Source of the DNA: Nonomuraea coxensis DSM 45129
GTDB lineage: Bacteria > Actinomycetota > Actinomycetes > Streptosporangiales > Streptosporangiaceae
Length of the DNA stretch: 64,000 nt
Assembly (NCBI RefSeq): GCF_019397265.1
Contig: NZ_CP068985.1
Span: 2,150,501-2,214,500 of the forward strand
Direction: 5' to 3'
The notes under the pieces were generated by a model. The model saw only the letters and a list, made by a program, of their open reading frames with translations. It did not search any database and had not been told where the DNA came from. Shown piece after piece: positions 8,412 through 21,307 of the stretch. Made by a program: the position numbers and the translations under genes. Numbering within the stretch: position 1 is the first letter of the stretch; each line of letters starts with the position of its first letter.

Positions 8412-9266
8412 TCAGGCGCAGCCCTCGGCGGGGGGCGCCGCGGTCTCCATCTTCAGGCCGGTGCCGGCGAAGTGCTTCTCCAGGAGCTTGGCCGCCGTGC
8501 CGTCGGACCACATCTCACCGATGATCTTGTTGACCTCGTTGCAGGTCTCGAGGTCGCCCTTCTTCAGGCCGACGCCGTACTTCTCGTCCGTGAACGGGGC
8601 GGCCGCGACCTTGACGCTGCTGCCCTCGCGCTTGGCGAACCCGGCGAGGATCGTGTCGTCGGTCGTCACCACGTCGACCGCGCCGCTCTTGAGCTTGGCG
8701 ATGCACTCGTCGTAGCCGCCCGCGGGGACCAGGGTGGCCTCGACCTTGAGGTTCTGCTTGTTGGTGCCCTCGGTGATGTTCTTCCACGAGTTGGAGCCGC
8801 TGACCTGGCAGACCTTCTTGCCCTTCAGCGTCTCCAGGCTGGTGATCGAGGAGTCGTCGGCCCGGATCAGGGAGTCCTGGTGCGCCAGGTAGTAGGGGCC
8901 GGAGAAGGTCACCTGGGGCTTGCGGGCCTCGGTGATCGAGTAGGTCGCGATGACCATGTCGACCTGGCCCTGCTTCAGGAAGCTCTCACGGTTGGCGGAG
9001 CGGGCCTCCTTGAACTCGATCCCGCTCTCCGGCACGCCCATCTTGCCGGCGATGTACTTGGCCACATCGACGTCGAAGCCCTCGACCGTGCCGTCAGGCT
9101 TCTTCAGCCCCAGGCCGGGCTGGTCGTACTTCACGCCGATGACGAGCTTCTTCTCGTCCTTGGCCTTCTGCAACACGGTGGTGGCCTCGCCGCCGCCACA
9201 GGCGGTGAGCCCGGCGATCATGGCGCCGGCCGCGGCCAGGGCAACACCCACCCGTCGGATCTGCAT
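8412..9266 (-). CDS. gluB: Glutamate-binding lipoprotein of the ABC importer
   Basis: This is a 284-residue type 3 solute-binding protein. It begins with a lipoprotein signal ending in the lipobox LTAC, followed by a Gly-rich spacer, and would sit on the outer face of the membrane. Family motifs include GFDVDVAKYIA and the GSNSWKN block. GAGGTAGGAC lies at a good distance before the ATG. It delivers substrate to GluCD. Glutamate is assigned from the gene set and resemblance to actinobacterial GluB; other polar amino acids are possible. Confidence 0.9.
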   Translation of the reverse strand: MQIRRVGVALAAAGAMIAGLTACGGGEATTVLQKAKDEKKLVIGVKYDQPGLGLKKPDGTVEGFDVDVAKYIAGKMGVPESGIEFKEARSANRESFLKQGQVDMVIATYSITEARKPQVTFSGPYYLAHQDSLIRADDSSITSLETLKGKKVCQVSGSNSWKNITEGTNKQNLKVEATLVPAGGYDECIAKLKSGAVDVVTTDDTILAGFAKREGSSVKVAAAPFTDEKYGVGLKKGDLETCNEVNKIIGEMWSDGTAAKLLEKHFAGTGLKMETAAPPAEGCA

Positions 9267-9283
9267 GTCCTACCTCGGCTCTC

Positions 9284-10039
9284 TCAATGCGTCAGAATCT
9301 TGGAAAGGAAATCCTTGGCCCGGTCGGTCTGCGGTGAGCCGAAGAAGGCGTCGGGGGTGTTCTCCTCGACGATCTGGCCGTCGGCCATGAACACCACCCG
9401 GTTCGCCGCCCGGCGGGCGAAGCCCATCTCGTGGGTGACGACCATCATCGTCATCCCGTCACGGGCCAGGCTCACCATGACGTCCAGGACTTCCTGCACC
9501 ATCTCGGGGTCGAGCGCGGACGTCGGCTCGTCGAAGAGGATCATCTTCGGCTCCATGGCGAGCGCCCGTGCGATCGCCACCCGCTGCTGCTGGCCGCCGG
9601 AGAGCTGCGCGGGGTGCTTCTGCGCCTGCGCGGCGATGCCGACCCGCTCCAGCAGCTCCATGGCCCGCCTCTCGGCGGCGTCGCGGCCCTGGCCGCGCAC
9701 CTTGACGGGGCCGAGCGTGACGTTCTCCAGGATCGTCTTGTGCGCGAACAGGTTGAAGGACTGGAAGACCATGCCGACTTCCGAACGCAGCCTGGCCAGC
9801 CCTTTGCCCTCCTCGGGAAGAGGCTGTCCGTCGAAGACGATGCGACCGCCGTCGATCGTCTCCAGACGGTTGACGGTCCGGCAGAGCGTCGACTTCCCGC
9901 CGCCCGACGGGCCGATGACGACCAGGACCTCGCCCCGGAAGACGGTCAAGTTGATGTCCTTCAGGACGTGCAGCGCCCCGAAGTGCTTGTTGACGTTCTC
10001 CAACCGTACGAGTGGAGCACCGTCACCGTTGTCCGTCAT
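9284..10039 (-). CDS. gluA: Glutamate ABC transporter ATP-binding protein
   Basis: The 251-residue ATPase has Walker [10 protein letters not shown] (about residues 43-51), signature LSGGQQQR (about 145-152) and Walker [12 protein letters not shown]. It energises import through GluCD. ATG 10039 was chosen because the following [11 protein letters not shown] matches the usual family start; an upstream start at 10114 would add an uncharacteristic 25 residues. It is the first gene of the gluABCD operon and is divergent from miaB. Confidence 0.9.
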   Translation of the reverse strand: MTDNGDGAPLVRLENVNKHFGALHVLKDINLTVFRGEVLVVIGPSGGGKSTLCRTVNRLETIDGGRIVFDGQPLPEEGKGLARLRSEVGMVFQSFNLFAHKTILENVTLGPVKVRGQGRDAAERRAMELLERVGIAAQAQKHPAQLSGGQQQRVAIARALAMEPKMILFDEPTSALDPEMVQEVLDVMVSLARDGMTMMVVTHEMGFARRAANRVVFMADGQIVEENTPDAFFGSPQTDRAKDFLSKILTH

Positions 10040-10085
10040 GGGTAGAACCGTACGGGCCTCCAGGACGCTGGTCACTAACCGAGCG

Positions 10086-10135
10086 GTACCGATCCGATCA
10101 CATCCGGCCGTCAAGCTGGCCTTTTAGATCGGTAC
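10086..10135. promoter_or_regulatory. Inverted repeat in the gluA/miaB divergent promoter region
   Basis: GTACCGATC (10086-10094) and its exact reverse complement GATCGGTAC (10127-10135) flank 32 bases in the 137-base region between the two divergent starts. It could be a pair of half-operators for a regulator of glu transport. No protein can be named. Confidence 0.4.
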
Positions 10136-10176
10136 GGACTGCCGGGACCCGGACAACGACTACCCTGGAATGTGCC

Positions 10177-11673
10177 ATGACTGTGACCCAGGAGGGCGCC
10201 CGCACCTACGAAGTGCGCACATACGGGTGCCAGATGAACGTCCACGACTCCGAGCGGCTGTCCGGCCTGCTGGAGGAGGCGGGCTACGTGCCCGCGTCCG
10301 ACGGCGAGACCGCCGACGTCGTCGTGTTCAACACGTGTGCCGTGCGGGAGAACGCCGACAACCGCCTCTACGGCAACCTCGGCCACCTCCGCCCCGCCAA
10401 GACCCGCAACCCGCGCATGCAGATCGCGGTGGGCGGCTGCCTGGCGCAGAAGGACCAGGGCGAGATCGTCCGCAAGGCGCCCTGGGTCGACGTCGTGTTC
10501 GGCACCCACAACATCGGCTCGCTGCCGGTGCTGCTGGAGCGGGCCCGCGTCGAGGGCGAGGCGCAGGTCGAGCTGAAGGAGTCGCTGGAGACCTTCCCCT
10601 CCACGCTGCCCACCAGGCGCGAGTCCGCCTACGCCGCCTGGGTCGCGATCTCGGTCGGCTGCAACAACACCTGCACCTTCTGCATCGTGCCGTCGCTGCG
10701 TGGCAAGGAGAAGGACCGCCGGCCCGGCGACGTCCTGGCCGAGGTGCGCACGCTGGTCGAGCAGGGCGTCCTGGAGGTCACCCTGCTGGGCCAGAACGTC
10801 AACACCTACGGCGTCGAGTTCGGTGACCGGCTCGCCTTCGGCAAGCTGCTGCGCGCCTGCGGCGACGTCGAGGGCCTGGAGCGGGTGCGGTTCACCTCGC
10901 CGCACCCGGCCGCGTTCACCGACGACGTGATCGCCGCCATGGCCGAGACGCCCAACGTCATGCACCAGCTCCACATGCCGCTCCAGTCGGGCTCCGACCG
11001 GGTGCTGAAGGCCATGCGCCGCTCCTACCGGGCCGAGCGCTACCTCGGCATCATCGAGCGGGTGCGCGCCGCGATGCCCGACGCCGCGATCTCCACCGAC
11101 ATCATCGTGGGCTTCCCCGGCGAGACCGAGGAGGACTTCCAGGGCACGCTCGACGTGGTGCGGCAGAGCCGCTTCGCCAACGCCTTCACCTTCCAGTACT
11201 CCATCCGCCCCGGCACCCCGGCGGCCACCATGCCGGACCAGGTGCCGAAGGAGGTCGTCCAGGAGCGCTACGAGCGGCTGGTCGCGCTGCAGGAGGAGAT
11301 CTCCTGGGAGGAGAACAAGAAGCAGGTCGGCCGCACGCTCGACGTGCTGGTCGCCGAGGGCGAGGGCCGCAAGGACGACGCCACGCGCCGCCTGTCCGGC
11401 CGTGCCCCCGACAACCGCCTGGTCCACTTCGCCGCCGGTGACGAGACGCCGCGGCCGGGCGACATGGTGACGGTGGAGGTGACGTACGCCGCGCCGCACC
11501 ACCTGGTGGCCGACGGCCCGGTGCGCGCGCTGCGCCGCACCCGCGCGGGCGACGCCTGGGCGGCCCGGCAGGGCGGCTCCGGCGGCGGCCAGGGCGTGCT
11601 CCTCGGCATGCCGGCCATCGGCCGCCCGGCCCCCGCTCCCGCCCCGGCGACGAACGGCTGCTCCCTCACCTGA
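10177..11673 (+). CDS. miaB: tRNA-2-methylthio-N6-isopentenyladenosine synthase (radical SAM)
   Basis: MiaB adds a methylthio group to i6A37 in tRNAs, after MiaA has prenylated the base (miaA is at 25231 in this window). The N-terminal methylthiotransferase domain carries three cluster cysteines (Cys18, Cys54, Cys88). The radical SAM motif CxxxCxxC is at Cys162, Cys166 and Cys169. A TRAM RNA-binding domain follows near the C terminus. ATG 10177 starts the protein just before the conserved [12 protein letters not shown] motif; longer upstream starts look unreal. Length is 498 residues, as usual. Confidence 0.95.
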   Translation: MTVTQEGARTYEVRTYGCQMNVHDSERLSGLLEEAGYVPASDGETADVVVFNTCAVRENADNRLYGNLGHLRPAKTRNPRMQIAVGGCLAQKDQGEIVRKAPWVDVVFGTHNIGSLPVLLERARVEGEAQVELKESLETFPSTLPTRRESAYAAWVAISVGCNNTCTFCIVPSLRGKEKDRRPGDVLAEVRTLVEQGVLEVTLLGQNVNTYGVEFGDRLAFGKLLRACGDVEGLERVRFTSPHPAAFTDDVIAAMAETPNVMHQLHMPLQSGSDRVLKAMRRSYRAERYLGIIERVRAAMPDAAISTDIIVGFPGETEEDFQGTLDVVRQSRFANAFTFQYSIRPGTPAATMPDQVPKEVVQERYERLVALQEEISWEENKKQVGRTLDVLVAEGEGRKDDATRRLSGRAPDNRLVHFAAGDETPRPGDMVTVEVTYAAPHHLVADGPVRALRRTRAGDAWAARQGGSGGGQGVLLGMPAIGRPAPAPAPATNGCSLT

Positions 11674-11680
11674 GGGCGGC

Positions 11681-12361
11681 TCAGCAGTCGTCGAGGATGG
11701 TCTCCATGGCCGACTTCTCGGCGGCGGTGACCCAGACGTCGTACTTCGCCTTGACGTCGATCTGGCGGGCGATGTACGTGCAGCGGTAGGACTTGAGCGG
11801 CGGCAGCCAGGTGGCGGCGTCGGAGTCGCTCTTCTGGCCGTTCAGCGGGCCGTCCGTGGCCTGGAGGTTCAGCGGGTCGTTGGCGAACTCCTTGCGCTTG
11901 GTGGCCGACCACTGCTGGGCGCCCTTCTGCCAGGCGTCCGAGAGCGGGATGAGGTGGTCGATCTGGACGGCCGTGCTGGTGTCCTGGCCGCGCTTGAACT
12001 TGATCGTCTTGCCGCTGTAGGGGTCCTTGAGCGTGCCGGTCAGCACGATGCAGTCGTGCGTGCCGGACTTGAAGGTCTCGTCCTCCAGGTCGCGCTTGAG
12101 AATGTCGTTGCGGGTGTCGCAGCCGTTGCGGTCGACGTCGGCCCAGGAGGGGCCGAACTCGTCGCGGTCGAAGCCGGTGCGCGGGGCGCGGCCCTTGACC
12201 TGGAGCTTGGCGAGCTTCTTGCGGGCGTCGGACACCGACGCCGAGTCGGGTTTGGAGGCTTTGTCGGAGTTGCCGGTGGAGAGCTGGGCCTCCAGCTCGC
12301 CGCAGCCTGTCACCAGCACGGCCACCGTGGACAGACCCGCTACCAACGCCCGTACGCGCAC
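11681..12361 (-). CDS. Secreted HNH endonuclease family lipoprotein
   Basis: The protein has 226 residues and a lipoprotein signal ending in LVTGC. The C-terminal part is the HNH-type fold common in secreted actinobacterial proteins (DUF1524/GmrSD-C-like), with the DHLIPLSDAW metal-binding motif, DPLNLQATDGPLNGQK and a final Cys. The domain suggests a nuclease anchored outside the cell; activity is inferred from the motif only. It is convergent with miaB, and both stop codons fall in a small CTGAG/CTCAG hairpin at 11670-11684. It lies 33 bases downstream of the sarcosine oxidase operon on the same strand and might be read through from it. Confidence 0.8.
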   Translation of the reverse strand: MRVRALVAGLSTVAVLVTGCGELEAQLSTGNSDKASKPDSASVSDARKKLAKLQVKGRAPRTGFDRDEFGPSWADVDRNGCDTRNDILKRDLEDETFKSGTHDCIVLTGTLKDPYSGKTIKFKRGQDTSTAVQIDHLIPLSDAWQKGAQQWSATKRKEFANDPLNLQATDGPLNGQKSDSDAATWLPPLKSYRCTYIARQIDVKAKYDVWVTAAEKSAMETILDDC

Positions 12362-12394
12362 GTCGAACTCCCGAAACTCCAGTTTTCGTAAAGT

Positions 12395-15300
12395 TTAGGG
12401 ATAAATGCCCTCAAGAGCGTCGAGTAGCCATGCTGCGAGATAACGGGTGAACGACGACCGCACGTAGATCCGGTACGTGTCCGCCGCCCGCCGCTCCAGC
12501 AGCACCGACGCCCGCCCCAGGAACGTCTGGGCATGACCGCGGAACACCGACGGATGCAGGTCGAGCGGGCAGCCGGTGATCAGGACGTCCTCGGCCGCGG
12601 GGCCGGACAGCTCCAGGACCGTCCGCTGGTCCGACACGTCCACCCATTCCGGGCCGGGAGCGACGTTCCCCGTGACGAGCCACCAGGACGGGCCGAGCGC
12701 GAGGCCCATCCCCGGGTCCGCCCCCCGTACCTCCCACATGGGCTCGAAGGCGATCTCCCGCAGCCGCGCCGCCGGGGTGCTCGCCGCCTGGAAGCGGGCG
12801 GCGAACGCGGCGGCCGGGCTCTCGGCCGGCCACGGCTCCCCCTGGTACGGGCCCACCTCCATGGTCAGCGGCAGGCCGTCGCGACGGTCGTTGCCCGGAT
12901 CGAGGAAGACGGGGGAGCAGACGGTCACGGGATGGGCCACGCCGTCGCACACGGCGGTGAGCCGGTCGCCCGGCTCGGCGTCCCTGACCAGGGCGAGCGC
13001 GAAGGCGCGGCCGAGCGCCGCGCTCGCGTAGGCGGAGGTCACGTGCCCCAGCGTCGGCGTCCCCTTGCCGGAGGTGAGCTGCGCGCCCTCGGGCACGACC
13101 GCCGCGGGATCGTCGGGCAGCAGGCCGACCAGGCGCTTGCGGCCGGGGCGGGCGGTGTCCGGGCGGGCGTGGGAGCGCCTGCCGACGAAGTCGGGCTTGC
13201 GGGAGGAGACGATCCACGACATGCCGAGGTCCTGCGGCGTCACGGTGCCGTCGGTGTCCTGGCCGACGATGGCGAAGCCCTTCTCGGCGCGCAGCACGTG
13301 CATGGTCTCGGTCCCGTACGGCACCGCGCCCAGGCCGAGCACCGCCTCCCACAGCGCCCGGCCGTGCCGCCAGGGCACGTTCACCTCGTACGCCAGCTCG
13401 CCCGAGAAGCTGATCCGGAACACCCGTCCCGGCACCCCGAGCACGTCGGTCTCCGCGTAGCGCATGAACGCCAGCTCCACCGCGCCGGGCGCGACCGCGG
13501 CGATCACCTCGCGGGCCCGCGGGCCGGCCACGGCGACCGTCGCCCAGTGGTCGGTCACCGAGGTGAACGACACCTCCAGCTCCGGCCACTCGGTCTGGTG
13601 CCACTCCTCCAGCCGGTCGAGCACGGTGGCGGCGTTGCCGGTGGTCGTCGTCATGAGGAAGTGCGTCTCGGCCAGCCGGGTCGTGGTGCCGTCGTCGAAG
13701 ACCATGCCGTCCACGCCGCACATCAGCCCGTAGCGGCAGGCGCCGACGGGCAGCGTGGAGTAGAGGTTCGTGTAGATCCGGTCGAGGAAGGCGCCCGCGT
13801 CCGCGCCCCGGATGTCGATCTTGCCGAGCGTGGAGGCGTCCATGGCGGCGACGCCGGTGCGCGCGGCCTCGCACTCGCGCCGCACGGCCGCCGCCATCGT
13901 CTCCCCCTCGCGCGGGAAGTACCAGGGGCGCTTCCACTGGCCGACGTCCTCGAACACGGCCCCCAGCGCGACGTGCGCGTCGTGCATGGCCGTGGTCCTG
14001 ACCGGGTCGGACAGCTCGCCGCGGTCGCGCCCGGCCAGCGTGGCGAAGGACACCGGCGTGTACGGCGGCCGGAACGTCGTCGTCCCCACCTGCCCCGGCT
14101 CCGCGCCCAGCAGGGCGGCCGTCACGCCCACGACCACCGCCCCCGAGGTCCTGCCCTGGTCGGCGCCGGTGCCCGCGGTCGTGTAGCGCTTGACGTGCTC
14201 CATCGAACGCAGCCCGGCCCCGGTGGCCCTCGCCAGGTCGGCCACGGTCACGTCCCGGTGCAGGTCGGCGAAGGCGGGCTCGGGCGAGGCGCCGGCCACC
14301 GACCAGAGGGCCGCCGGTGGGCGCGGGGGACGCCGGCCGTCCTCGGGGACGCGCAACCCGTGCCCGGACCGCCCGGCCGCCTCCGCCCCGGCGGCGTGGC
14401 CGTCGGCGATGGCCTCGCTCGTGCCGTAGAGGCCACGGCAGGCCCCGGCCGACCGCTCCGCCTGCGCGGACGTGCCCGGCACGAAGGCCAGCAGTTCCTC
14501 GTCGTAGCGGAGCCGGCCCTGCGACTGGCTGAACAACTGCACCGCAGGGTTCCAGCCGCCGGCGACGGCCAGCAGGTCGCACGCGAAGTCCCGGTCGCCG
14601 GCCCGTACGCCGGTCAGCACGCCGTCGGCGTCGCCGGAGGTGCCCGTCACGACCTGCCCGGCCAGCACCTCCACCCCTTCGACCGGCGGCGCGGAAGGCC
14701 GCGGGTCCACGACCGCGAGCACCTCCACCCCGGCGTCCGCCAGGTCGCGGGCGGCCTCGTAGCCGGAGTCGGCGCAGGCGAACACCACCGCCCGCCGTCC
14801 GGCCCGCACCCCGTACCGGTTGGCGTACGCGCGGGCGGCCGAGGCCAGCATCACCCCCGGCCGGTCGTTGCCGGGGAAGGCGAGCGAGCGCTCGTGCGCG
14901 CCCGTCGCCAGCACCACCCGCCGCGCCCTGATGTGCCACAGCCGCTCGCCGCGCGGCCGGCGCTCCACGGCGACCACGTAGTTGTGGTCGTAGTAGCCGA
15001 CGGCGGTGGTCCTGGTCAGCACGCGGGCGGGCAGTTCGAGGCCGGCCACCCATTCCAGGGCGGGCCGGCCGTCCAGCGTGACCCGGCTGTTCAGCAGGTC
15101 GCCGCCGAGCCGCGGCTGCTCGTCCACGAGGATCACCCGCGCGCCCGCCCGCCCGGCGGCCACCGTGGCCGCCAGCCCGGCCGGGCCGCCGCCGACCACG
15201 AGCACGTCGCAGTGCAGGTAGCCCTTGTCGCAGCGGCGCTCGTCCCGCGCGTCCGGGTCGACGCGGCCCTTGCCGCGCAGGCTCCACGCCTCCAGCCCGT

Positions 15301-15511
15301 CGTACAGCTCGACCGTGGTGGCCGCGAGCATGGGGTCGGCGCCCACCCGGACCAGCGCGTTCGGCTCCTCGGGGCCGGCGGTGAAGACGCCGCGCGGGCG
15401 GCCCAGCTCCACGCTGCGGCCGACCACGCGCACGCCGCTCCGCAGCAGCGCGGCGGCCAGCGTGTCGCCCGGCTCGCCCCGGTAGGCGCGGCCGTCGAAG
15501 GTGAATCTCAT
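12395..15511 (-). CDS. soxA: Sarcosine oxidase alpha subunit fused to a gamma-like C-terminal domain
   Basis: The alpha subunit of heterotetrameric sarcosine oxidase binds NAD+ and tetrahydrofolate and turns sarcosine plus O2 into glycine, H2O2 and 5,10-methylene-THF. The 1038 residues start with the Fer2-like MRFTFDGRAYRGEPGDT, then a dinucleotide domain with VVGGGPAGLAA, then a GcvT-type folate domain. From about residue 905 the sequence (VDVSDQRTVLELSGP, LDLHPSVF, YVRSSFTRYLAAWLLDA) matches the gamma subunit, which is normally a separate gene. No separate soxG is seen. The usual alpha N-terminal extension of about 18 residues is absent. The ATG overlaps the soxD stop by 4 bases. Confidence 0.9.
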   Translation of the reverse strand: MRFTFDGRAYRGEPGDTLAAALLRSGVRVVGRSVELGRPRGVFTAGPEEPNALVRVGADPMLAATTVELYDGLEAWSLRGKGRVDPDARDERRCDKGYLHCDVLVVGGGPAGLAATVAAGRAGARVILVDEQPRLGGDLLNSRVTLDGRPALEWVAGLELPARVLTRTTAVGYYDHNYVVAVERRPRGERLWHIRARRVVLATGAHERSLAFPGNDRPGVMLASAARAYANRYGVRAGRRAVVFACADSGYEAARDLADAGVEVLAVVDPRPSAPPVEGVEVLAGQVVTGTSGDADGVLTGVRAGDRDFACDLLAVAGGWNPAVQLFSQSQGRLRYDEELLAFVPGTSAQAERSAGACRGLYGTSEAIADGHAAGAEAAGRSGHGLRVPEDGRRPPRPPAALWSVAGASPEPAFADLHRDVTVADLARATGAGLRSMEHVKRYTTAGTGADQGRTSGAVVVGVTAALLGAEPGQVGTTTFRPPYTPVSFATLAGRDRGELSDPVRTTAMHDAHVALGAVFEDVGQWKRPWYFPREGETMAAAVRRECEAARTGVAAMDASTLGKIDIRGADAGAFLDRIYTNLYSTLPVGACRYGLMCGVDGMVFDDGTTTRLAETHFLMTTTTGNAATVLDRLEEWHQTEWPELEVSFTSVTDHWATVAVAGPRAREVIAAVAPGAVELAFMRYAETDVLGVPGRVFRISFSGELAYEVNVPWRHGRALWEAVLGLGAVPYGTETMHVLRAEKGFAIVGQDTDGTVTPQDLGMSWIVSSRKPDFVGRRSHARPDTARPGRKRLVGLLPDDPAAVVPEGAQLTSGKGTPTLGHVTSAYASAALGRAFALALVRDAEPGDRLTAVCDGVAHPVTVCSPVFLDPGNDRRDGLPLTMEVGPYQGEPWPAESPAAAFAARFQAASTPAARLREIAFEPMWEVRGADPGMGLALGPSWWLVTGNVAPGPEWVDVSDQRTVLELSGPAAEDVLITGCPLDLHPSVFRGHAQTFLGRASVLLERRAADTYRIYVRSSFTRYLAAWLLDALEGIYP

Positions 15512-15740
15512 CGGATCTCCTGCGTGAGCGTGTGCCGCTCGACGGTGAACCAGGTGCGGCAGCCGTGCGCGTGGAACCAGCGCTCGTGGAACCAGCCCTT
15601 GGGGTTGTCGCGGGTGAAGACGTACGCGGCCCACTCGGCGTCCGTGGTCTCGCCGGCCGGGTAGGGGACGCCGGCCTGGCCGCCGTAGCGGAACTCGGTC
15701 TCGTCGCGCGGGCCGCAGAAGGGGCAGGGGATGAGCAGCA

Positions 15741-15741
<1 letters not shown>
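15508..15741 (-). CDS. soxD: Sarcosine oxidase delta subunit
   Basis: This small 77-residue protein has CPFCGPRDE near its N terminus and a C-terminal CRTWF block, and contains the typical delta segment YVFTRDNPKGWFHERW. The delta subunit is a zinc-binding structural part of the heterotetramer. The start (15739-15741) overlaps the soxB stop by one base (TGATG). The stop overlaps the soxA start by four, so the cistrons are tightly coupled. Confidence 0.92.
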
Positions 15742-19366
<3,625 letters not shown>

Positions 19367-19370
19367 TTAA

Positions 19371-19397
19371 TACGCAACACGCACCGGACTACGCAAC
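19371..19397. promoter_or_regulatory. Direct repeat, candidate operator upstream of dmgO
   Basis: TACGCAAC occurs at 19371-19378 and again at 19390-19397, 19 bp apart, in the 159-base divergent region between dmgO and its neighbouring regulator. Two identical half-sites about two helical turns apart are plausible for the regulator encoded at 19508. Confidence 0.4.
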
Positions 19398-19507
19398 GAC
19401 CATAGATCCCCGCCCGCCCCGGAACAAGAGCCCCCACCCTCGTGTGGACCGCCGGAGCCGGCACGCCGTACGCTCGTGACGGATCATGGCACGTCAGGAA
19501 GGTCGGC

Positions 19508-20497
19508 ATGGCGCAGCGGCGCTTACTGGAGGGTCTGGGGGTCACCGTCGCCGAGGAGACGGCCTACCGCGCCCTGCTCCGGCACGGCCCCGCGACCCTC
19601 AACGAGCTGGGCGCCGAGACCGGCTCCTCGGCCGCCGCCATCCGCCGCATGCTGCCCCGCCTGGAGGACCTCGGGCTCATCTCGCGCGTCGCCGGACGGC
19701 CGCTCCGGCTCGTCGCCACCCCGCCGAACATCGCCATCGACATCCTCGTCGCCCGCCGCCAGGAGGAGCTGACCCACAGCCGCGCCGCCGCCGCCCTGCT
19801 CGCCACCGAGGTCGCCGAGCGCAGCGGGCCGCAGCCCGAGGAGGTGCTGGAGGTCGTCACGGGCAGCGACGCCGTCGCCCGCCGCTACCTCCAGCTCGAA
19901 CGCAACGCCACCCGGGAGCTGCTGGTGCTGGTGCATCCGCCGTACGCGGTGGACATCAGCGACGACCACGAGAACCAGCGCCGCGCCGCCCGCAGGGGAG
20001 CGCCCGTCGTGCGCGGCATCTACAGCCCGCTCGCCTTCGAGCAGCCCGGCATGCTCGCCCACACCCGCCGCGCCATCGCCGACGGCGAGCAGGCCAGGCT
20101 CGGCCAGGTGCCGGTCAAGCTGGCCGTCGCCGACGCCCGCACCGCCATCCTGCCGCTGGTCTCCGACGAGGACCGGGCCGTCGAGAGCGCCCTGGTCGTG
20201 CACCCGTCGGCGCTGCTGGACGCCCTGGTCGGGCTCTTCGAGACGCTGTGGCGGGCCGCCGTGCCGCTGCGCCTCGCCGAGGACCGCCTCCAGCCCGAGG
20301 GCTGGCCCCAGGCCCCCGACGCCGAGGTGCTGGCCCTGCTCGCCGGCGGCATGAAGGACGACGCCATCGCCCGCCAGCTCGGCCTCAGCCCGCGCACGGT
20401 GCAGCGCCGCGTACAGGTCCTCTGCGAACGCCTCGGCGCCCGCACCCGCTTCCACGCCGGCTTCCTCGCCGCCCAGCGCGACCTGCTCTCCGAATGA
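19508..20497 (+). CDS. TrmB-like transcriptional regulator with a C-terminal LuxR-type HTH
   Basis: The 329-residue protein begins with a winged-helix region (LRHGPATLNELGAETGSSAAAIRRML) resembling TrmB/MarR-type DNA-binding heads. The middle part has a phospholipase D/TrmB-like effector flavour. The protein ends with a LuxR-like helix-turn-helix (MKDDAIARQLGLSPRTVQRRVQVLCERLGARTR, quoted in parts). AGGAAGG six bases before ATG 19508 decides the start. Being divergent from dmgO-soxBDA, it is the likely regulator of that operon, with a methylated glycine as possible signal; this is inference. Codon 6 is a TTA, rare in such GC-rich genomes. Confidence 0.75.
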   Translation: MAQRRLLEGLGVTVAEETAYRALLRHGPATLNELGAETGSSAAAIRRMLPRLEDLGLISRVAGRPLRLVATPPNIAIDILVARRQEELTHSRAAAALLATEVAERSGPQPEEVLEVVTGSDAVARRYLQLERNATRELLVLVHPPYAVDISDDHENQRRAARRGAPVVRGIYSPLAFEQPGMLAHTRRAIADGEQARLGQVPVKLAVADARTAILPLVSDEDRAVESALVVHPSALLDALVGLFETLWRAAVPLRLAEDRLQPEGWPQAPDAEVLALLAGGMKDDAIARQLGLSPRTVQRRVQVLCERLGARTRFHAGFLAAQRDLLSE

Positions 20498-20511
20498 CCC
20501 GCGGCTGACAC

Positions 20512-21270
20512 CTACGTGAGCAGCAGGCCGCCGTCCACGGGGAGGACGACGCCGGTGATGTAGGAGGACGCCTCGCTCGCCAGGAACACGGCGGCGGCCA
20601 CCAGCTCGGCGGCGTCGCCCGGGCGCCGCATGACCACCCGCGACTCCACCACCCGCTCCAGGTAGCCCGGTTGGTACTGGTCGGTCATCTCGGAGGCGAA
20701 GAACCCCGGCTCCAGGCAGTTGACCCGGATGCCGCGCCGCCCCGTCCACTGCTGCGCGAGGTCACGGGTCAGCCCGGTCAGCGCCGCCTTGGAGGCGGTG
20801 TAGGCGGCCTGCGGCAGCCCGGCGGTGGTCTCGGCCAGCACGCTGCCGATGTTGACGATCGACGAGCCCGGCCGCATCACCCGGGCGCACGCCTGCGCCA
20901 TCCAGTAGGCGCCCATCAGGTTGACCTCGACCACCTGGCGGAACTCCGCGGGCGTCTCGCGCAGGGCGGGGACGGCGGTGCCGAGCCCGGCGTTGTTGAT
21001 CAGGACGTCGACGCCGCCTAACTCCTCGACCGCGGCGGCGGCGAGCGCGTCGCAGTCCTCGGGTTTCGCCACGTCGGCGGGCACCGCCAGGCACCGGCGG
21101 CCGGTCTCCTCGACCAGCCGCCGCGTCTTCTCCAGCCGGTCGGCGCGCCGGGCGCCGATCACGACGTCGGCGCCCGCCTCGGCCAGCCCGCGGGCGAAGG
21201 CCACCCCGAGCCCGGACGAGGCCCCGGTGACGATCGCCACCTTTCCGTCCAGACGGAACCGATCCAGCAC
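20512..21270 (-). CDS. Short-chain dehydrogenase/reductase
   Basis: This is a classical SDR of 252 residues. The NAD(P) motif is TGASSGLG, the NNAG motif is LINNAG, the catalytic Ser is in NIGSVLA and the catalytic pair is in YTASK. The C-terminal VDGGLLLT is typical. It is an oxidoreductase of unknown substrate. The gene is convergent with the regulator at 19508, 14 bases away. It may be cotranscribed with the genes to its right, 37 bases upstream. Confidence 0.88.
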   Translation of the reverse strand: MLDRFRLDGKVAIVTGASSGLGVAFARGLAEAGADVVIGARRADRLEKTRRLVEETGRRCLAVPADVAKPEDCDALAAAAVEELGGVDVLINNAGLGTAVPALRETPAEFRQVVEVNLMGAYWMAQACARVMRPGSSIVNIGSVLAETTAGLPQAAYTASKAALTGLTRDLAQQWTGRRGIRVNCLEPGFFASEMTDQYQPGYLERVVESRVVMRRPGDAAELVAAAVFLASEASSYITGVVLPVDGGLLLT

Positions 21271-21307
21271 CCGCGCCGCCTCCCCGAACCTCGTCCGCTC
21301 TTTTTTC

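Noticed and set aside
11670..11684. Hairpin between miaB and the HNH gene as a terminator
   Set aside because: Only five base pairs and it overlaps both stop codons; too weak to call.
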